Program-made: the position numbers and the translations under genes
Shown: positions 1-7,674 of the stretch, piece by piece
Position numbering within the stretch: position 1 is the stretch's first letter
How the letters are laid out: each line of letters opens with the position of its first letter
Notes under the pieces: model-generated
Database searches by the model: none
Told to the model about the DNA's origin: nothing
What the model saw: only the letters and a program-made list of their open reading frames with translations
Assembly: GCA_002148405.1 (NCBI GenBank)
Contig: MUGG01000003.1
Location: 1 to 64,000, forward strand
DNA from: Alkalinema sp. CACIAM 70d
GTDB lineage: Bacteria > Cyanobacteriota > Cyanobacteriia > Leptolyngbyales > Leptolyngbyaceae
Reading direction: 5' to 3'
Length of the DNA: 64,000 nucleotides

Positions 1-366
1 AAGGACGCCCCATTGCGATAGTCATACGGGTGTTCTCCAAAGAAATTGGATCAGTTCCAGCAAGCTTTTCGTCGAAAGTTAAAAAACTCTGACCAAAAGT
101 TTACGTTTCTTTACTTGAATTATAGGAGAACCTTTCTAGAAACTGCTAGGGTTCGATCGAGAATTCTGAGAAAGATTTTTTATATTTCGTTACATTCCAG
201 GCTTTTCCTAAAGCTGAAGCCTAGACCCATTAGCCCTTGTAGCGAATTCTATTTTTGTTCTGGGTTTTCAGGGATTGCTAAGGAAATGGCTTAACTGAGA
301 GAAAGCTTTTGACTCGTGTTCCCTAAGAATTTGTCATACTAGAGTCCGGACATCAGAGGACGATGC

Positions 367-636
367 ATGTTTATTCTGGAACTGACACTCAAAGAAACCC
401 CCGTCACCCTAACGGTACAAAAGAAAGAAAAAGCCGACGCCGAAGGTGATTATCAGCGAGTGCTCAGCGCAATGAAATCCAGTTCGATCGAACTGCTGGA
501 GTTAACCTGTGACCATCAGGTGGGTAAAAAAGTAGCGGTTTTCAATAGCGCCATTTGTGCTGTGCAGGTTTACGAAAAAACCAGTGGCGGAACCTCTGGA
601 CGCACACCGGGATTCTTCGCAGTGGCCGAGTCCTAA
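367..636 (+). CDS. UPF0367 family conserved cyanobacterial protein
   Basis: An 89-residue soluble protein that starts MFILELTLKETPVTLTVQ, a pattern typical of the small UPF0367 family found across cyanobacteria; the function of the family is not known. The alternating hydrophobic residues of the first 20 positions suggest a beta strand pair, followed by a helix (DYQRVLSAMKSS) and the segment IELLELTCDHQVGKKVAVF. The start is supported by an AGAGGA ribosome binding site at 356-361. The stop codon is directly followed by the ATG of the ABC ATPase, so the two are almost certainly translated from one message. The tail after about residue 72 is Gly/Ser/Thr rich and longer than I expect for the family. 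Family assignment comes from recalled sequence pattern. Confidence 0.8.
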   Translation: MFILELTLKETPVTLTVQKKEKADAEGDYQRVLSAMKSSSIELLELTCDHQVGKKVAVFNSAICAVQVYEKTSGGTSGRTPGFFAVAES

Positions 637-1326
637 ATGACACCGGCGATTTCAGTACGGAATTTATACTTCCAGTGGAGCAACGGACAAACAGTCTTGG
701 ATGATTGCTCCCTGGAGGTGCCCCGTGGGGAGTTTTGGATGCTATTGGGGGGGAATGGCTGTGGAAAGTCTACCCTTCTCAGGCTTTTGGCAGGTTTATT
801 GCCCAAACAAACGGGTGATATTGAGTTAGAAACACCCGTGGGATTTGTGTTTCAGAATCCCGATCATCAATTAGTCATGCCGACGGTGGGTGCGGATGTT
901 GCCTTTGGTTTAGTCGAGGAAAAGTTATCTACGCCAGAAGTACACCAGCGAGTTGCCGAGGCGTTAGCCGCAGTCAACCTGTTAGAGTTGCAGCGACGAC
1001 CGATTTACGCCCTGAGCGGCGGTCAGAAGCAACGAGTGGCGATCGCAGGAGCTATTGCCCGTCACTGTAATGTTTTGCTCTTGGATGAGCCGACGGCTTT
1101 ACTGGATCCAGATAGTCAATTAGAACTCGTTGCCCAGGTACAGCGACTGGTCAAGCAACGGGGAATCACAGCCCTTTGGGTTACCCATCGTTTGAACGAG
1201 CTGAACTATTGTGATGGGGCTTTTTTGCTGCATCAAGGCAGGATGATTGATCAGGGGAATCCGGCCCGTTTAAGACAACGGTTATTGGATTTGGAAACGA
1301 CTGCGGATGAAAAATTTGCGGGTTAG
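637..1326 (+). CDS. ABC transporter ATP-binding protein, ECF/CbiO-like
   Basis: A 229-residue ABC ATPase. The Walker A motif GGNGCGKST lies near residues 38-46, the Q-loop FVFQNPDHQLVMPTVG is of the kind seen in energy-coupling-factor (EcfA/CbiO) ATPases, the signature is LSGGQKQRVA, and Walker B is NVLLLDEP, with a switch histidine in VTHRLNE. It should power uptake of a vitamin or metal ion together with a membrane EcfT-type subunit. No EcfT or substrate-binding gene lies in the window, so the partners must be encoded elsewhere, as is common in cyanobacteria and plastids. It is a single ATPase domain of normal length. Translation is probably coupled to the UPF0367 gene, whose stop codon abuts the ATG. 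The substrate cannot be inferred. Confidence 0.85.
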   Translation: MTPAISVRNLYFQWSNGQTVLDDCSLEVPRGEFWMLLGGNGCGKSTLLRLLAGLLPKQTGDIELETPVGFVFQNPDHQLVMPTVGADVAFGLVEEKLSTPEVHQRVAEALAAVNLLELQRRPIYALSGGQKQRVAIAGAIARHCNVLLLDEPTALLDPDSQLELVAQVQRLVKQRGITALWVTHRLNELNYCDGAFLLHQGRMIDQGNPARLRQRLLDLETTADEKFAG

Positions 1327-1462
1327 GGATTAAATTCTCTAATGAGTTTTTTTGGGTGACTCCACCATATATTGCAAATGTCTTAGGTCGATCGGTATAC
1401 AGAATCAGTGAGGAATGGCATTATGTAGAAATGTCAAGTTCTTCACTGATTTTTTTGGTGCA

Positions 1463-2011
1463 ATGTCAAAGCGCCCCGCCCCACAAGCGATTCTTTTGGT
1501 GGACGGCTATAACATAGTCGGCGCTTGGCGTGACTTGAAAAAAATTCGCGATCGGCAAGGGTTGGAAGAAGCCCGACGCCATTTAACTGAACTGATGGCA
1601 GGATTTGCGGCTTACAATGCCTACGATACCCAATTGGTGTTTGATGCCCAGTATCGTAATAGCCCTAGTAATCGAGAAATCATCACTCGCTTTTTGTCCA
1701 TTCACTACACCGATCACGGTCAAACGGCAGATACTTACATTGAAAAATCCTGCGCTGACTTTCGTCACGATATTCGGAAGTTTCATCAACGGATCATTGT
1801 CGCAACGAACGATCGGGCACAACAGCTAACCGTCGTTGGCTATGGTGCAGAGTGGATGTCGGCGGAGCAACTGGCCAACGAAGTTGAATTCACCGTCAGC
1901 CATGTACGACGTCAACAAAAACCAAACCAGAAATCTTCAGGCCGTTTTTTAATGAATTCTTTGGATCCAGAGGCCCAAGCTAAGCTCGATCGGCTCCGTT
2001 ACGGTAAGTAA
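1463..2011 (+). CDS. NYN domain endoribonuclease, YacP/Rae1-like
   Basis: A protein of the YacP-like NYN (PIN-like) nuclease family. The opening ILLVDGYNIVGAW carries the first conserved acidic residue; TADTYIEKSC and VATNDRAQQ carry the later conserved acidic positions of the metal-binding site. In Bacillus the family member Rae1 cleaves mRNA in the ribosomal A site, and a role in RNA cleavage is likely here. The reading frame is open to an ATG at 1415, but the 16 extra residues are not family-like and the conserved core begins just after the ATG at 1463, which I prefer. The C-terminal tail after residue 155 (QQKPNQKSSG) is basic and probably disordered. It stands alone, between the ABC ATPase and the tRNA. 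Confidence 0.8.
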   Translation: MSKRPAPQAILLVDGYNIVGAWRDLKKIRDRQGLEEARRHLTELMAGFAAYNAYDTQLVFDAQYRNSPSNREIITRFLSIHYTDHGQTADTYIEKSCADFRHDIRKFHQRIIVATNDRAQQLTVVGYGAEWMSAEQLANEVEFTVSHVRRQQKPNQKSSGRFLMNSLDPEAQAKLDRLRYGK

Positions 2012-2212
2012 ATCATCTTCAGAAATTGAAGGAATTCTTTCAGCGATGGCTTTCTTTGAAAGACTGGCATCTGAGGTTTGTTCACACGCGAACTTTGTAA
2101 AAACTCAGTTCTGCAACCATGGCGGTCGAGTAAAAATCAGAGCCGTTTCACCCCTAGGTTCTGGGCTATTGAGTCAATCAAGCATTTCTCAAGAAAAAAT
2201 TTGAAAAGGGGG

Positions 2213-2242
2213 TTGCGTAATTGGGAAGTTCTGGTTACTATA
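2213..2242 (+). promoter_or_regulatory. Putative sigma-70 type promoter of tRNA-Asn
   Basis: TTGCGT at 2213-2218 and TACTAT at 2237-2242 are separated by 18 bases and end 17 bases before the mature tRNA 5' end, the placement expected for a stable-RNA promoter. It is a pattern match only. Confidence 0.4.
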
Positions 2243-2259
2243 TAAAAGGTCTGAGACGT

Positions 2260-2331
2260 TCCTCAGTAGCTCAGCGGTAGAGCGGTCGGCTGTTAACCGA
2301 TTGGTCGCAAGTTCGAATCTTGCCTGGGGAG
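2260..2331 (+). tRNA. tRNA-Asn (GTT)
   Basis: A full cloverleaf can be drawn by hand: acceptor stem TCCTCAG/CTGGGGA with one T-G pair, D arm GCTC-AGCGGTA-GAGC, anticodon stem GTCGG/CCGAT with loop CTGTTAA (anticodon GTT, Asn), a five-base variable loop, and T arm GCAAG-TTCGAAT-CTTGC. The discriminator base is G, and CCA is not encoded. It is followed by a strong hairpin terminator. A second copy of the tRNA 3' end was not seen downstream, so there is no sign that the tRNA served as an integration site here. Confidence 0.97.
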
Positions 2332-2349
2332 TTTAACTAAATAACTGAT

Positions 2350-2388
2350 AACTGCGAGTGATGTATAGTTTACTCGCAGTTGTTTTTT
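2350..2388 (+). terminator. Rho-independent terminator after tRNA-Asn
   Basis: A perfect 10-bp inverted repeat (AACTGCGAGT at 2350-2359 and ACTCGCAGTT at 2372-2381) is followed by GTTTTTTG. This is a textbook intrinsic terminator for the tRNA transcript. Confidence 0.88.
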
Positions 2389-2484
2389 GCAAAATAATCA
2401 ATCGATCTGGTGACTTCTGTCATACTTCAGACAGCGGTTTTACTAGATAACAGGAATTGGTGATATTCAACGGATAGTCAGTCT

Positions 2485-3873
2485 GTGAATGAAGCAGCGC
2501 AATTTTATAATCCTGAGCAATGCCGGAATGAGGCTGAGGTCGAAAGTAAGTTCATTGTGCAGTACTTGTTGCCCAGCTTGGGCTATCCGCCGGAAAGCTG
2601 GCATCAGGAGATTACCTTTGGTGCCTTTCGGTTAGATTTTCTAGCGATTGCGGGGAATGTCATTGGGAAGTCCGATCAACTTCAGGTGATTTTCGAGGCG
2701 AAGCATCCTAACCAAAATCTCGATCGGCATCGACGCAAACTCCGGCATTACCTCAGCAGTTTGGGTGTGCGTTATGGGGTACTAACCAATGGCAAAATGT
2801 TGCGGGTTTACGAACTGGTTGCGGAGGAATTAGAACTCCGGTTACAGGTTCCCGGTCGAGAGGTGCCGATGCATCTCGACCAACTACGGCAGTTAGTCGG
2901 AAAAGGCTCGATCGAGGTGCTTCCTGACCAAGATGCTACTCCTGAACCCGCGATCGTGACCCCGGATCATCCGACCACGCTTGTCCAGTCTTTATCTTCG
3001 AGTTCCACGGAAAAAACCATGAAAGTTATTGCGGTCTATCACAACAAAGGTGGCGTTGGTAAAACCACAACGGTGATTAATCTTGCGGCTGGATTGTGCA
3101 AAAAAGGCAAACGGGTTTTAGTCATTGATCTAGATAGCCAAGCCAACACAACTTTTGCCACTGGATTGGTCAAGTTCCAAGACGAATCCGCAGACAATAT
3201 CAAAGACCGTAATATTTACCACGTCATTATCGAGCGCAACAAGTTTACGATTCCTGAAGTCGTTCAGAAGTCATCCTTCACTTTTCCAGCGGTTGACGTG
3301 ATTCCCAGCCACATCAGCTTAACGACGAAAGAGGCTGAGTTAAATGACTCCCCTCAAGCACAAACTCGGTTACTGTCTAAACTGAACGAAGTACGAGATC
3401 ACTATGATGTTGTTATCATTGACACTCCGCCCTCGCTAAACATCTTTGCCAGAATTGCTCTATTAGCGAGTGATTATCTGCTGATTCCTTCAGATCTACG
3501 TCCGTTTGCCAATGAAGGATTGAATAATGTGCGAACCTTTTTGGAAGGACTCAATGAGTTTCGGGAAATGATGAATCGTCAACCGATCGAAGTTTTGGGT
3601 GTCTTAGCTTCCAAGGTCAGCACGATTGATAAATTTATCAAGCATACTTTACCCAAGATGGAGAAACTTGTTGAGGAGCGGTATCAATTTCCTTTGTTAA
3701 ACACTCGAATTTATGAGCGGCGCGATCTATCGGCAGCTTTAGAACGAGTAGTTGAACTGGGGGATCTCGACATTCCCGATCCACAGTCGATTTTTGACTA
3801 TAAACCCCACTCTGCTTCCGCAGAAGAGTTCGAAGCCTTGACTAAAGAAATCATGACAATGACGGGATTGTAG
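2485..3873 (+). CDS. Fusion of HsdR_N-like PD-(D/E)XK domain and ParA ATPase
   Basis: A 462-residue two-domain protein. Residues 14-115 follow the pattern of the N-terminal nuclease domain of type I restriction HsdR subunits: E20, D51 in RLDFLAI, E71-A-K73 in IFEAKHP, and VRYGVLTNGKMLRVYE. The motif residues of a metal-dependent nuclease (E, D, ExK) are all present. A linker rich in Pro, Thr and Ser (about 140-178) leads to a ParA/MinD-type ATPase: deviant Walker A KGGVGKTT with signature Lys188, VLVIDLDSQANTT, and Walker B VVIIDTPPSL. ParA proteins bind DNA nonspecifically and drive partition; the fusion suggests DNA segregation or surveillance coupled to cleavage. There is an internal ATG at 3019, exactly at the ParA start, so a shorter product is possible. 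A ParB-like gene follows 10 bases downstream. The start GTG/ATG choice is not decided by a clear ribosome site. Confidence 0.82.
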   Translation: MNEAAQFYNPEQCRNEAEVESKFIVQYLLPSLGYPPESWHQEITFGAFRLDFLAIAGNVIGKSDQLQVIFEAKHPNQNLDRHRRKLRHYLSSLGVRYGVLTNGKMLRVYELVAEELELRLQVPGREVPMHLDQLRQLVGKGSIEVLPDQDATPEPAIVTPDHPTTLVQSLSSSSTEKTMKVIAVYHNKGGVGKTTTVINLAAGLCKKGKRVLVIDLDSQANTTFATGLVKFQDESADNIKDRNIYHVIIERNKFTIPEVVQKSSFTFPAVDVIPSHISLTTKEAELNDSPQAQTRLLSKLNEVRDHYDVVIIDTPPSLNIFARIALLASDYLLIPSDLRPFANEGLNNVRTFLEGLNEFREMMNRQPIEVLGVLASKVSTIDKFIKHTLPKMEKLVEERYQFPLLNTRIYERRDLSAALERVVELGDLDIPDPQSIFDYKPHSASAEEFEALTKEIMTMTGL

Positions 3874-3883
3874 GAGCCAAGTA

Positions 3884-4603
3884 ATGAAATCAATCACTCA
3901 AACACTGGATCTAGAAAGTATCCACATTACCGATCAAAGTCGTTTTGATCCAGTAGCCCATGCAATGGAAATCGAAGCCTTGGCACACCAGATTGTCGAA
4001 GCTGGAGCATTGCTCAGTGTTCTGTTAGTGAAACCAATCGACTTTGAAAACTACGAGTTAATTTCTGGGCATTTAGAGTTTCATGCTTATTTGAAAGCGC
4101 TTGAATTTGATCAACAACTCCCAGGACGCATTACGGTCTACATCATCAGTGCGAAAAACGAAGCGATCGCCCTTAAACAAATTGCACTGCTACGCCCTAG
4201 CAATTCTACTGCAACCGTTGCTCAATCCTCCGCACCCAGCGAATTCCTACCCATGGAAAATGTTTTAAAACGTCTAGAAATGCTGGAACGTAAAGTATTA
4301 GACCAGGAAAGTTTTCAGCGATCGATCGCCACTGTGCTACAAGCCTTAGACGATCGAGTTCCTGTGCCATTACCAATGTTTCAGGCATTCGATCGAATTT
4401 CGGAACCTGCGGCTCACCTTCAAGTCCGCCGTAATCTTGAACCTTACATTGGCAAAGCAAAAGCGACCAAGCTCATTGAACAATTGCAAGCAGCCAAAGC
4501 CCAAGGCCACAGTCTTGCAACCTTCCAAGCAATTTTGGCCCATCGGGGGAAAGGACTGATTAGCCCGGAAAAACTCATGGAAATGAGCGACAATTGGCAA
4601 TAG
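3884..4603 (+). CDS. ParB-like partner of the nuclease-ParA fusion
   Basis: A 239-residue protein directly behind the ParA fusion, with a good AGGAG ribosome site before its ATG. Residues 1-105 resemble a ParB/Srx N-terminal domain: an opening ITQTLDLESIHI, a helix with ALAHQIVEAGALLSVLLVK, then YELISGHLEFHAYLKAL at the place where ParB has its CTP-binding G-E-R-R box. The arginines of that box are missing here (GHLEFHA), so CTP hydrolysis is doubtful. The middle (120-165) is a likely coiled coil (MENVLKRLEMLERKVLD) and the C-terminal part is helical and basic (PYIGKAKATKLIEQLQAAKAQG), perhaps a DNA-binding or helix-hairpin-helix-like region. The ParB link rests on weak motif similarity plus the operon context. 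Confidence 0.6.
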   Translation: MKSITQTLDLESIHITDQSRFDPVAHAMEIEALAHQIVEAGALLSVLLVKPIDFENYELISGHLEFHAYLKALEFDQQLPGRITVYIISAKNEAIALKQIALLRPSNSTATVAQSSAPSEFLPMENVLKRLEMLERKVLDQESFQRSIATVLQALDDRVPVPLPMFQAFDRISEPAAHLQVRRNLEPYIGKAKATKLIEQLQAAKAQGHSLATFQAILAHRGKGLISPEKLMEMSDNWQ

Positions 4604-4694
4604 AAGTTAGCAGTAAAAGTTGAGGTGCAAAATAACAATTACAGTTCTCACGATTATAGAACTAGTAACCTCAAATAAGAGCCCAACAATGATA

Positions 4695-4738
4695 GCGGCT
4701 GAATCATGTTCATAACATTATGAGCAAGGCTCAGCCGC
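4695..4738. terminator. Nested inverted repeat, likely bidirectional terminator
   Basis: GCGGCTGA at 4695-4702 pairs perfectly with TCAGCCGC at 4731-4738, and within the loop TCATAA (4710-4715) pairs with TTATGA (4718-4723). The structure sits between two convergent genes, the ParB-like gene and the acyltransferase. An A-rich run follows on the plus strand, without a strong T tract, so termination is inferred. Confidence 0.5.
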
Positions 4739-4804
4739 ACAATAAAAATTATCAGTTAACAATCAGCAGTTCCCTGATTAGGAACACTCTTACTATCACA
4801 AAAA

Positions 4805-6088
4805 TTAAGCTGTGGGCATTGATTTCTTGTCGGCTGGATTATTCAGAAAATGGCGCTCTACTAACCAGTAAAAACCATAGGCAATCGCGATAATCAAAAC
4901 AGGTGCTATGGTCAGATCGAGTACCAGTCGTTGAATCGGAGAAAATCCTGCGGTGAGTAGCGAGACATCAAATGCAGCTAAGAACGGTGCGTGGATTAAA
5001 TATAAACTGTAGGAAAAAATCCCTAGCTTGAAGATCCAAGGATGATTCAAAATATTTAGGGCAACAGAGTTCGATCGGGGTTGACTTGCATAAATCAAGA
5101 AAGAAAACGCCGCAAGACTAACCAAGAAATCAGTGCTCATTTCCGACGCAGCTAGGGCATCTCGCGACTGCGGCAGACAGATTGCAATAATTAGACTGCT
5201 GATCCCTGCACTCATCCAACCCCAAGGTAACCGTGATCGTAGAGTAACTATTTTGGGATCTTGCGATCGACTGATGACAGCAGCAGTTACCCCAAAGGCA
5301 AAATGGCTAAAATACCAAAGTTTAACTTCTGCAAGCTTATGATGGATCGCTTCAATCGGCAAATGCCCCGTAAGAATAACGGGTAAGTAACCTGCAACGA
5401 TCGCTACTCCAAGCATCACCTTTAAGCCAAATCGCCGCCACAGGGGTAATAGAACCAACGGTAAAGCAAAATACAACTGCCATTCTGTACTAATTGTCCA
5501 AAGGGGATAATCAATGCGAGCAATCCCACCTAAAATGTTGTGCAGCAATAAAGCATGGGTAACAATATGTCCCAACTTGACTGGAACAGCCGCATCCCAA
5601 ATGGTGCCAGAATGTTGACGCAGAATGGGCAGAAGTGCAATCAAAATCAAGGAAACAACTAAAGCAGCATAATAGGGCGGAATCATCCGCTTAGCGCGTC
5701 GCTTAATGTAGTGCCAAAATCCGCGTTTTAGCTGTCGGCTTTGAACGATCGGTAACGTTAAGCAATAGCCCGAAAGAATAATGAATACGACTACCGCAAA
5801 GTTGCCCCACTCTAACCACTGGCTAGAAGCCCAAACCCAAGCCGGTAATTGGATCTTCTCCGGCTCCCAAGTAACCTGTAGATAGGCATGGTGTAACAGG
5901 ACATAGAGCGCTGCAAGGCCCCGCATTCCATCTAAATGATGTAGGCGAATACTGGCTTTTTGTTCAGTAGGCGCAGTTTCCAACGTAGAAGCATTGGCGT
6001 CTGAGGTGTAGGCATCCCTGACGTTCGGCTCCGGTGAAGTGCTCTCCACAATCTGGGGGGCTTTGGATTGAGATTGATCGGACATCAT
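4805..6088 (-). CDS. Acyltransferase family 3 membrane protein (OafA/YrhL type)
   Basis: A 427-residue multi-pass protein. After a soluble, Ser/Thr-rich N-terminal 45 residues comes LHHLDGMRGLAALYVLLHH, which holds the R-x10-H pattern of acyltransferase-3 enzymes. About ten hydrophobic helices follow, including VVVFIILSGYCLTLPI and a later basic loop KRRAKRMIPPYYAA typical of the family. Members move acetyl or other acyl groups onto surface sugars or lipids such as O-antigen and exopolysaccharide. No glycosyltransferase or polysaccharide locus flanks it, so the acceptor is unknown. ATGs at 6088 and 6085 are both possible starts. It is transcribed divergently from the aminotransferase gene. 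Confidence 0.88.
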   Translation of the reverse strand: MMSDQSQSKAPQIVESTSPEPNVRDAYTSDANASTLETAPTEQKASIRLHHLDGMRGLAALYVLLHHAYLQVTWEPEKIQLPAWVWASSQWLEWGNFAVVVFIILSGYCLTLPIVQSRQLKRGFWHYIKRRAKRMIPPYYAALVVSLILIALLPILRQHSGTIWDAAVPVKLGHIVTHALLLHNILGGIARIDYPLWTISTEWQLYFALPLVLLPLWRRFGLKVMLGVAIVAGYLPVILTGHLPIEAIHHKLAEVKLWYFSHFAFGVTAAVISRSQDPKIVTLRSRLPWGWMSAGISSLIIAICLPQSRDALAASEMSTDFLVSLAAFSFLIYASQPRSNSVALNILNHPWIFKLGIFSYSLYLIHAPFLAAFDVSLLTAGFSPIQRLVLDLTIAPVLIIAIAYGFYWLVERHFLNNPADKKSMPTA

Positions 6089-6329
6089 AGATATTAACTA
6101 TCTGTAGAACATCGCTTACTGCATGGGGCAAGCAGGATAGAAATACGTAGCCAAGTTACAAGAGAACTGAGCCTATTATTTTGTTGGTAGATTAGACTCT
6201 ATCCTCGCAAAATCAAGATTTCCATGGTAGACCTTCTGCGTAAATTTACAGAAACCTCATGGAAGAAGTTCCACGCAATGAAGAGTTATGGCAAGGGATA
6301 TCAATTAGAATTGCAGGGCTTAGCTAACA

Positions 6330-6357
6330 AACCTAGCTAGCAGAACCTAACTGACAG
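6330..6357. repeat. Imperfect 14-bp tandem repeat, two units
   Basis: AACCTAGCTAGCAG (6330-6343) is followed by AACCTAACTGACAG (6344-6357), matching at 11 of 14 positions. It lies in the 312-base divergent gap 6089-6400 between the acyltransferase and aminotransferase genes, in which I see no other feature. Confidence 0.5.
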
Positions 6358-6400
6358 ACACCAAATTCTTTCCACCTACCGAATCACCCATTTATCTCCT

Positions 6401-7558
6401 ATGTATCGATCGCCCTTTTGGGAAGCCTGGACACTGGACCCAGAGATTATTTTTCTCAACCATGGTTCCTTTGGGGCCTGTCCACGGGAAGTTCTAGCTT
6501 ACCAACAACACCTGCGTCAGCAACTCGAACGGCAGCCCCTGCGCTTCCTAGGGCGAGAGATCGAAGCACGGCTAGATGAAGCCCGATCTGTGTTGGCAAA
6601 CTTTGTGGGAGCCGATCCAACCAATCTGGCCTTTGTGCCCAATGCCACCACTGGCGTTAATGCCGTTTTACGATCGCTTAACCTGCAACCGGGCAACGAA
6701 CTACTGACCACCAACCAGGAATATAACGCCTGTCGTAATGCTTTAAATTACATTGCAGAACGATCGGGGGCCACGATCGTCATTGCAGATATTCCGTTTC
6801 CAGTTGCATCGCCAGACACGATCGTCCAGGCTGTATGTAGCAAAGTCTCTGATCAAACGCGCTTAGTTTTACTCGATCATGTCGTCAGTCAAACAGCCTT
6901 AATCCTGCCGATTGCTGAAATCATTGCGACACTGAATTCCCAAGGCATTGAGAGCTTAATTGATGGAGCCCATGTCCCTGGAATGATTCCGTTAGATTTA
7001 CGATCGCTGGGTGCTACCTACTACACTGGAAATTGCCATAAATGGCTCTGTGCACCCAAAGGGGCAGCTTTTCTCTACGTCCAACCCGATCGTCAGACTA
7101 ATATCCATCCCACCACCATCAGCCATGGCAGAAACGATCCCCGCACGACTCGATCTCGCTTCCATTTGGAATTTGACTGGATGGGAACCGGCGATCCAAC
7201 CGCCTATCTTTCTGTGCCAAAGGCGATCGAGTATCTGGGTTCACTCCTTCCCACAGGCTGGACAGGCTTAATGGAACACAACCACAATTTAGCCATCACA
7301 GCAAGGCAATCACTCAGCCAAATTTTAGAGATTGCGACACCCTGTCCTGATGAAATGCTAGGGTCAATGGCAACGTTACCACTGCCGGATGGGGATGCGC
7401 AAGAACTGTATCAACACCTTTGGCAAGGCTTTAACTTAGAAGTACCCATTATTCCCTTTCCCGCAGCACCTCAACGCTTGATTCGAATTTCGGCCCAGAT
7501 TTACAATACTTTATCAGAGTACAAATTTCTGGGGGAAACCCTACGATCGCTTCTTTAA
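6401..7558 (+). CDS. Class V PLP-dependent aminotransferase family enzyme
   Basis: A 385-residue pyridoxal phosphate enzyme. It opens with IIFLNHGSFGACPREVL, has FVPNATTGVNAVLRSL (cofactor phosphate contact), SLIDGAHVPGMIPLDL (the Asp that binds the pyridine nitrogen) and GNCHKWLCAPKG with the Schiff-base lysine K214. These are the marks of the isopenicillin-N epimerase-like branch of class V enzymes, which also includes cysteine desulfurase-like and C-S lyase proteins. The exact substrate cannot be told. No sulfur-mobilisation or beta-lactam genes are near. The ATG is not preceded by a good ribosome site, but the conserved N-terminus begins within 20 residues of it. Confidence 0.87.
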   Translation: MYRSPFWEAWTLDPEIIFLNHGSFGACPREVLAYQQHLRQQLERQPLRFLGREIEARLDEARSVLANFVGADPTNLAFVPNATTGVNAVLRSLNLQPGNELLTTNQEYNACRNALNYIAERSGATIVIADIPFPVASPDTIVQAVCSKVSDQTRLVLLDHVVSQTALILPIAEIIATLNSQGIESLIDGAHVPGMIPLDLRSLGATYYTGNCHKWLCAPKGAAFLYVQPDRQTNIHPTTISHGRNDPRTTRSRFHLEFDWMGTGDPTAYLSVPKAIEYLGSLLPTGWTGLMEHNHNLAITARQSLSQILEIATPCPDEMLGSMATLPLPDGDAQELYQHLWQGFNLEVPIIPFPAAPQRLIRISAQIYNTLSEYKFLGETLRSLL

Positions 7559-7674
7559 CTTCACTACCAAAAATCTAGCAACCTTTCAAGAACAAGGCTT
7601 CCATCCTACAATGAGGTGTAGCGAAATCCATTCAACGCTGAATTCGTTAAACCCTAGGTTGATGGAGAGTAATA

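Noticed and set aside
46..294. 82-residue plus-strand ORF at the window edge
   Set aside because: No ribosome site, odd composition (Arg/Phe/Leu rich) and no family likeness; more likely noncoding sequence upstream of the UPF0367 gene.
2260..4804. tRNA-Asn as integration site of a genomic island carrying the nuclease-ParA pair
   Set aside because: No second copy of the tRNA 3' end, no integrase and no obvious change in base composition.
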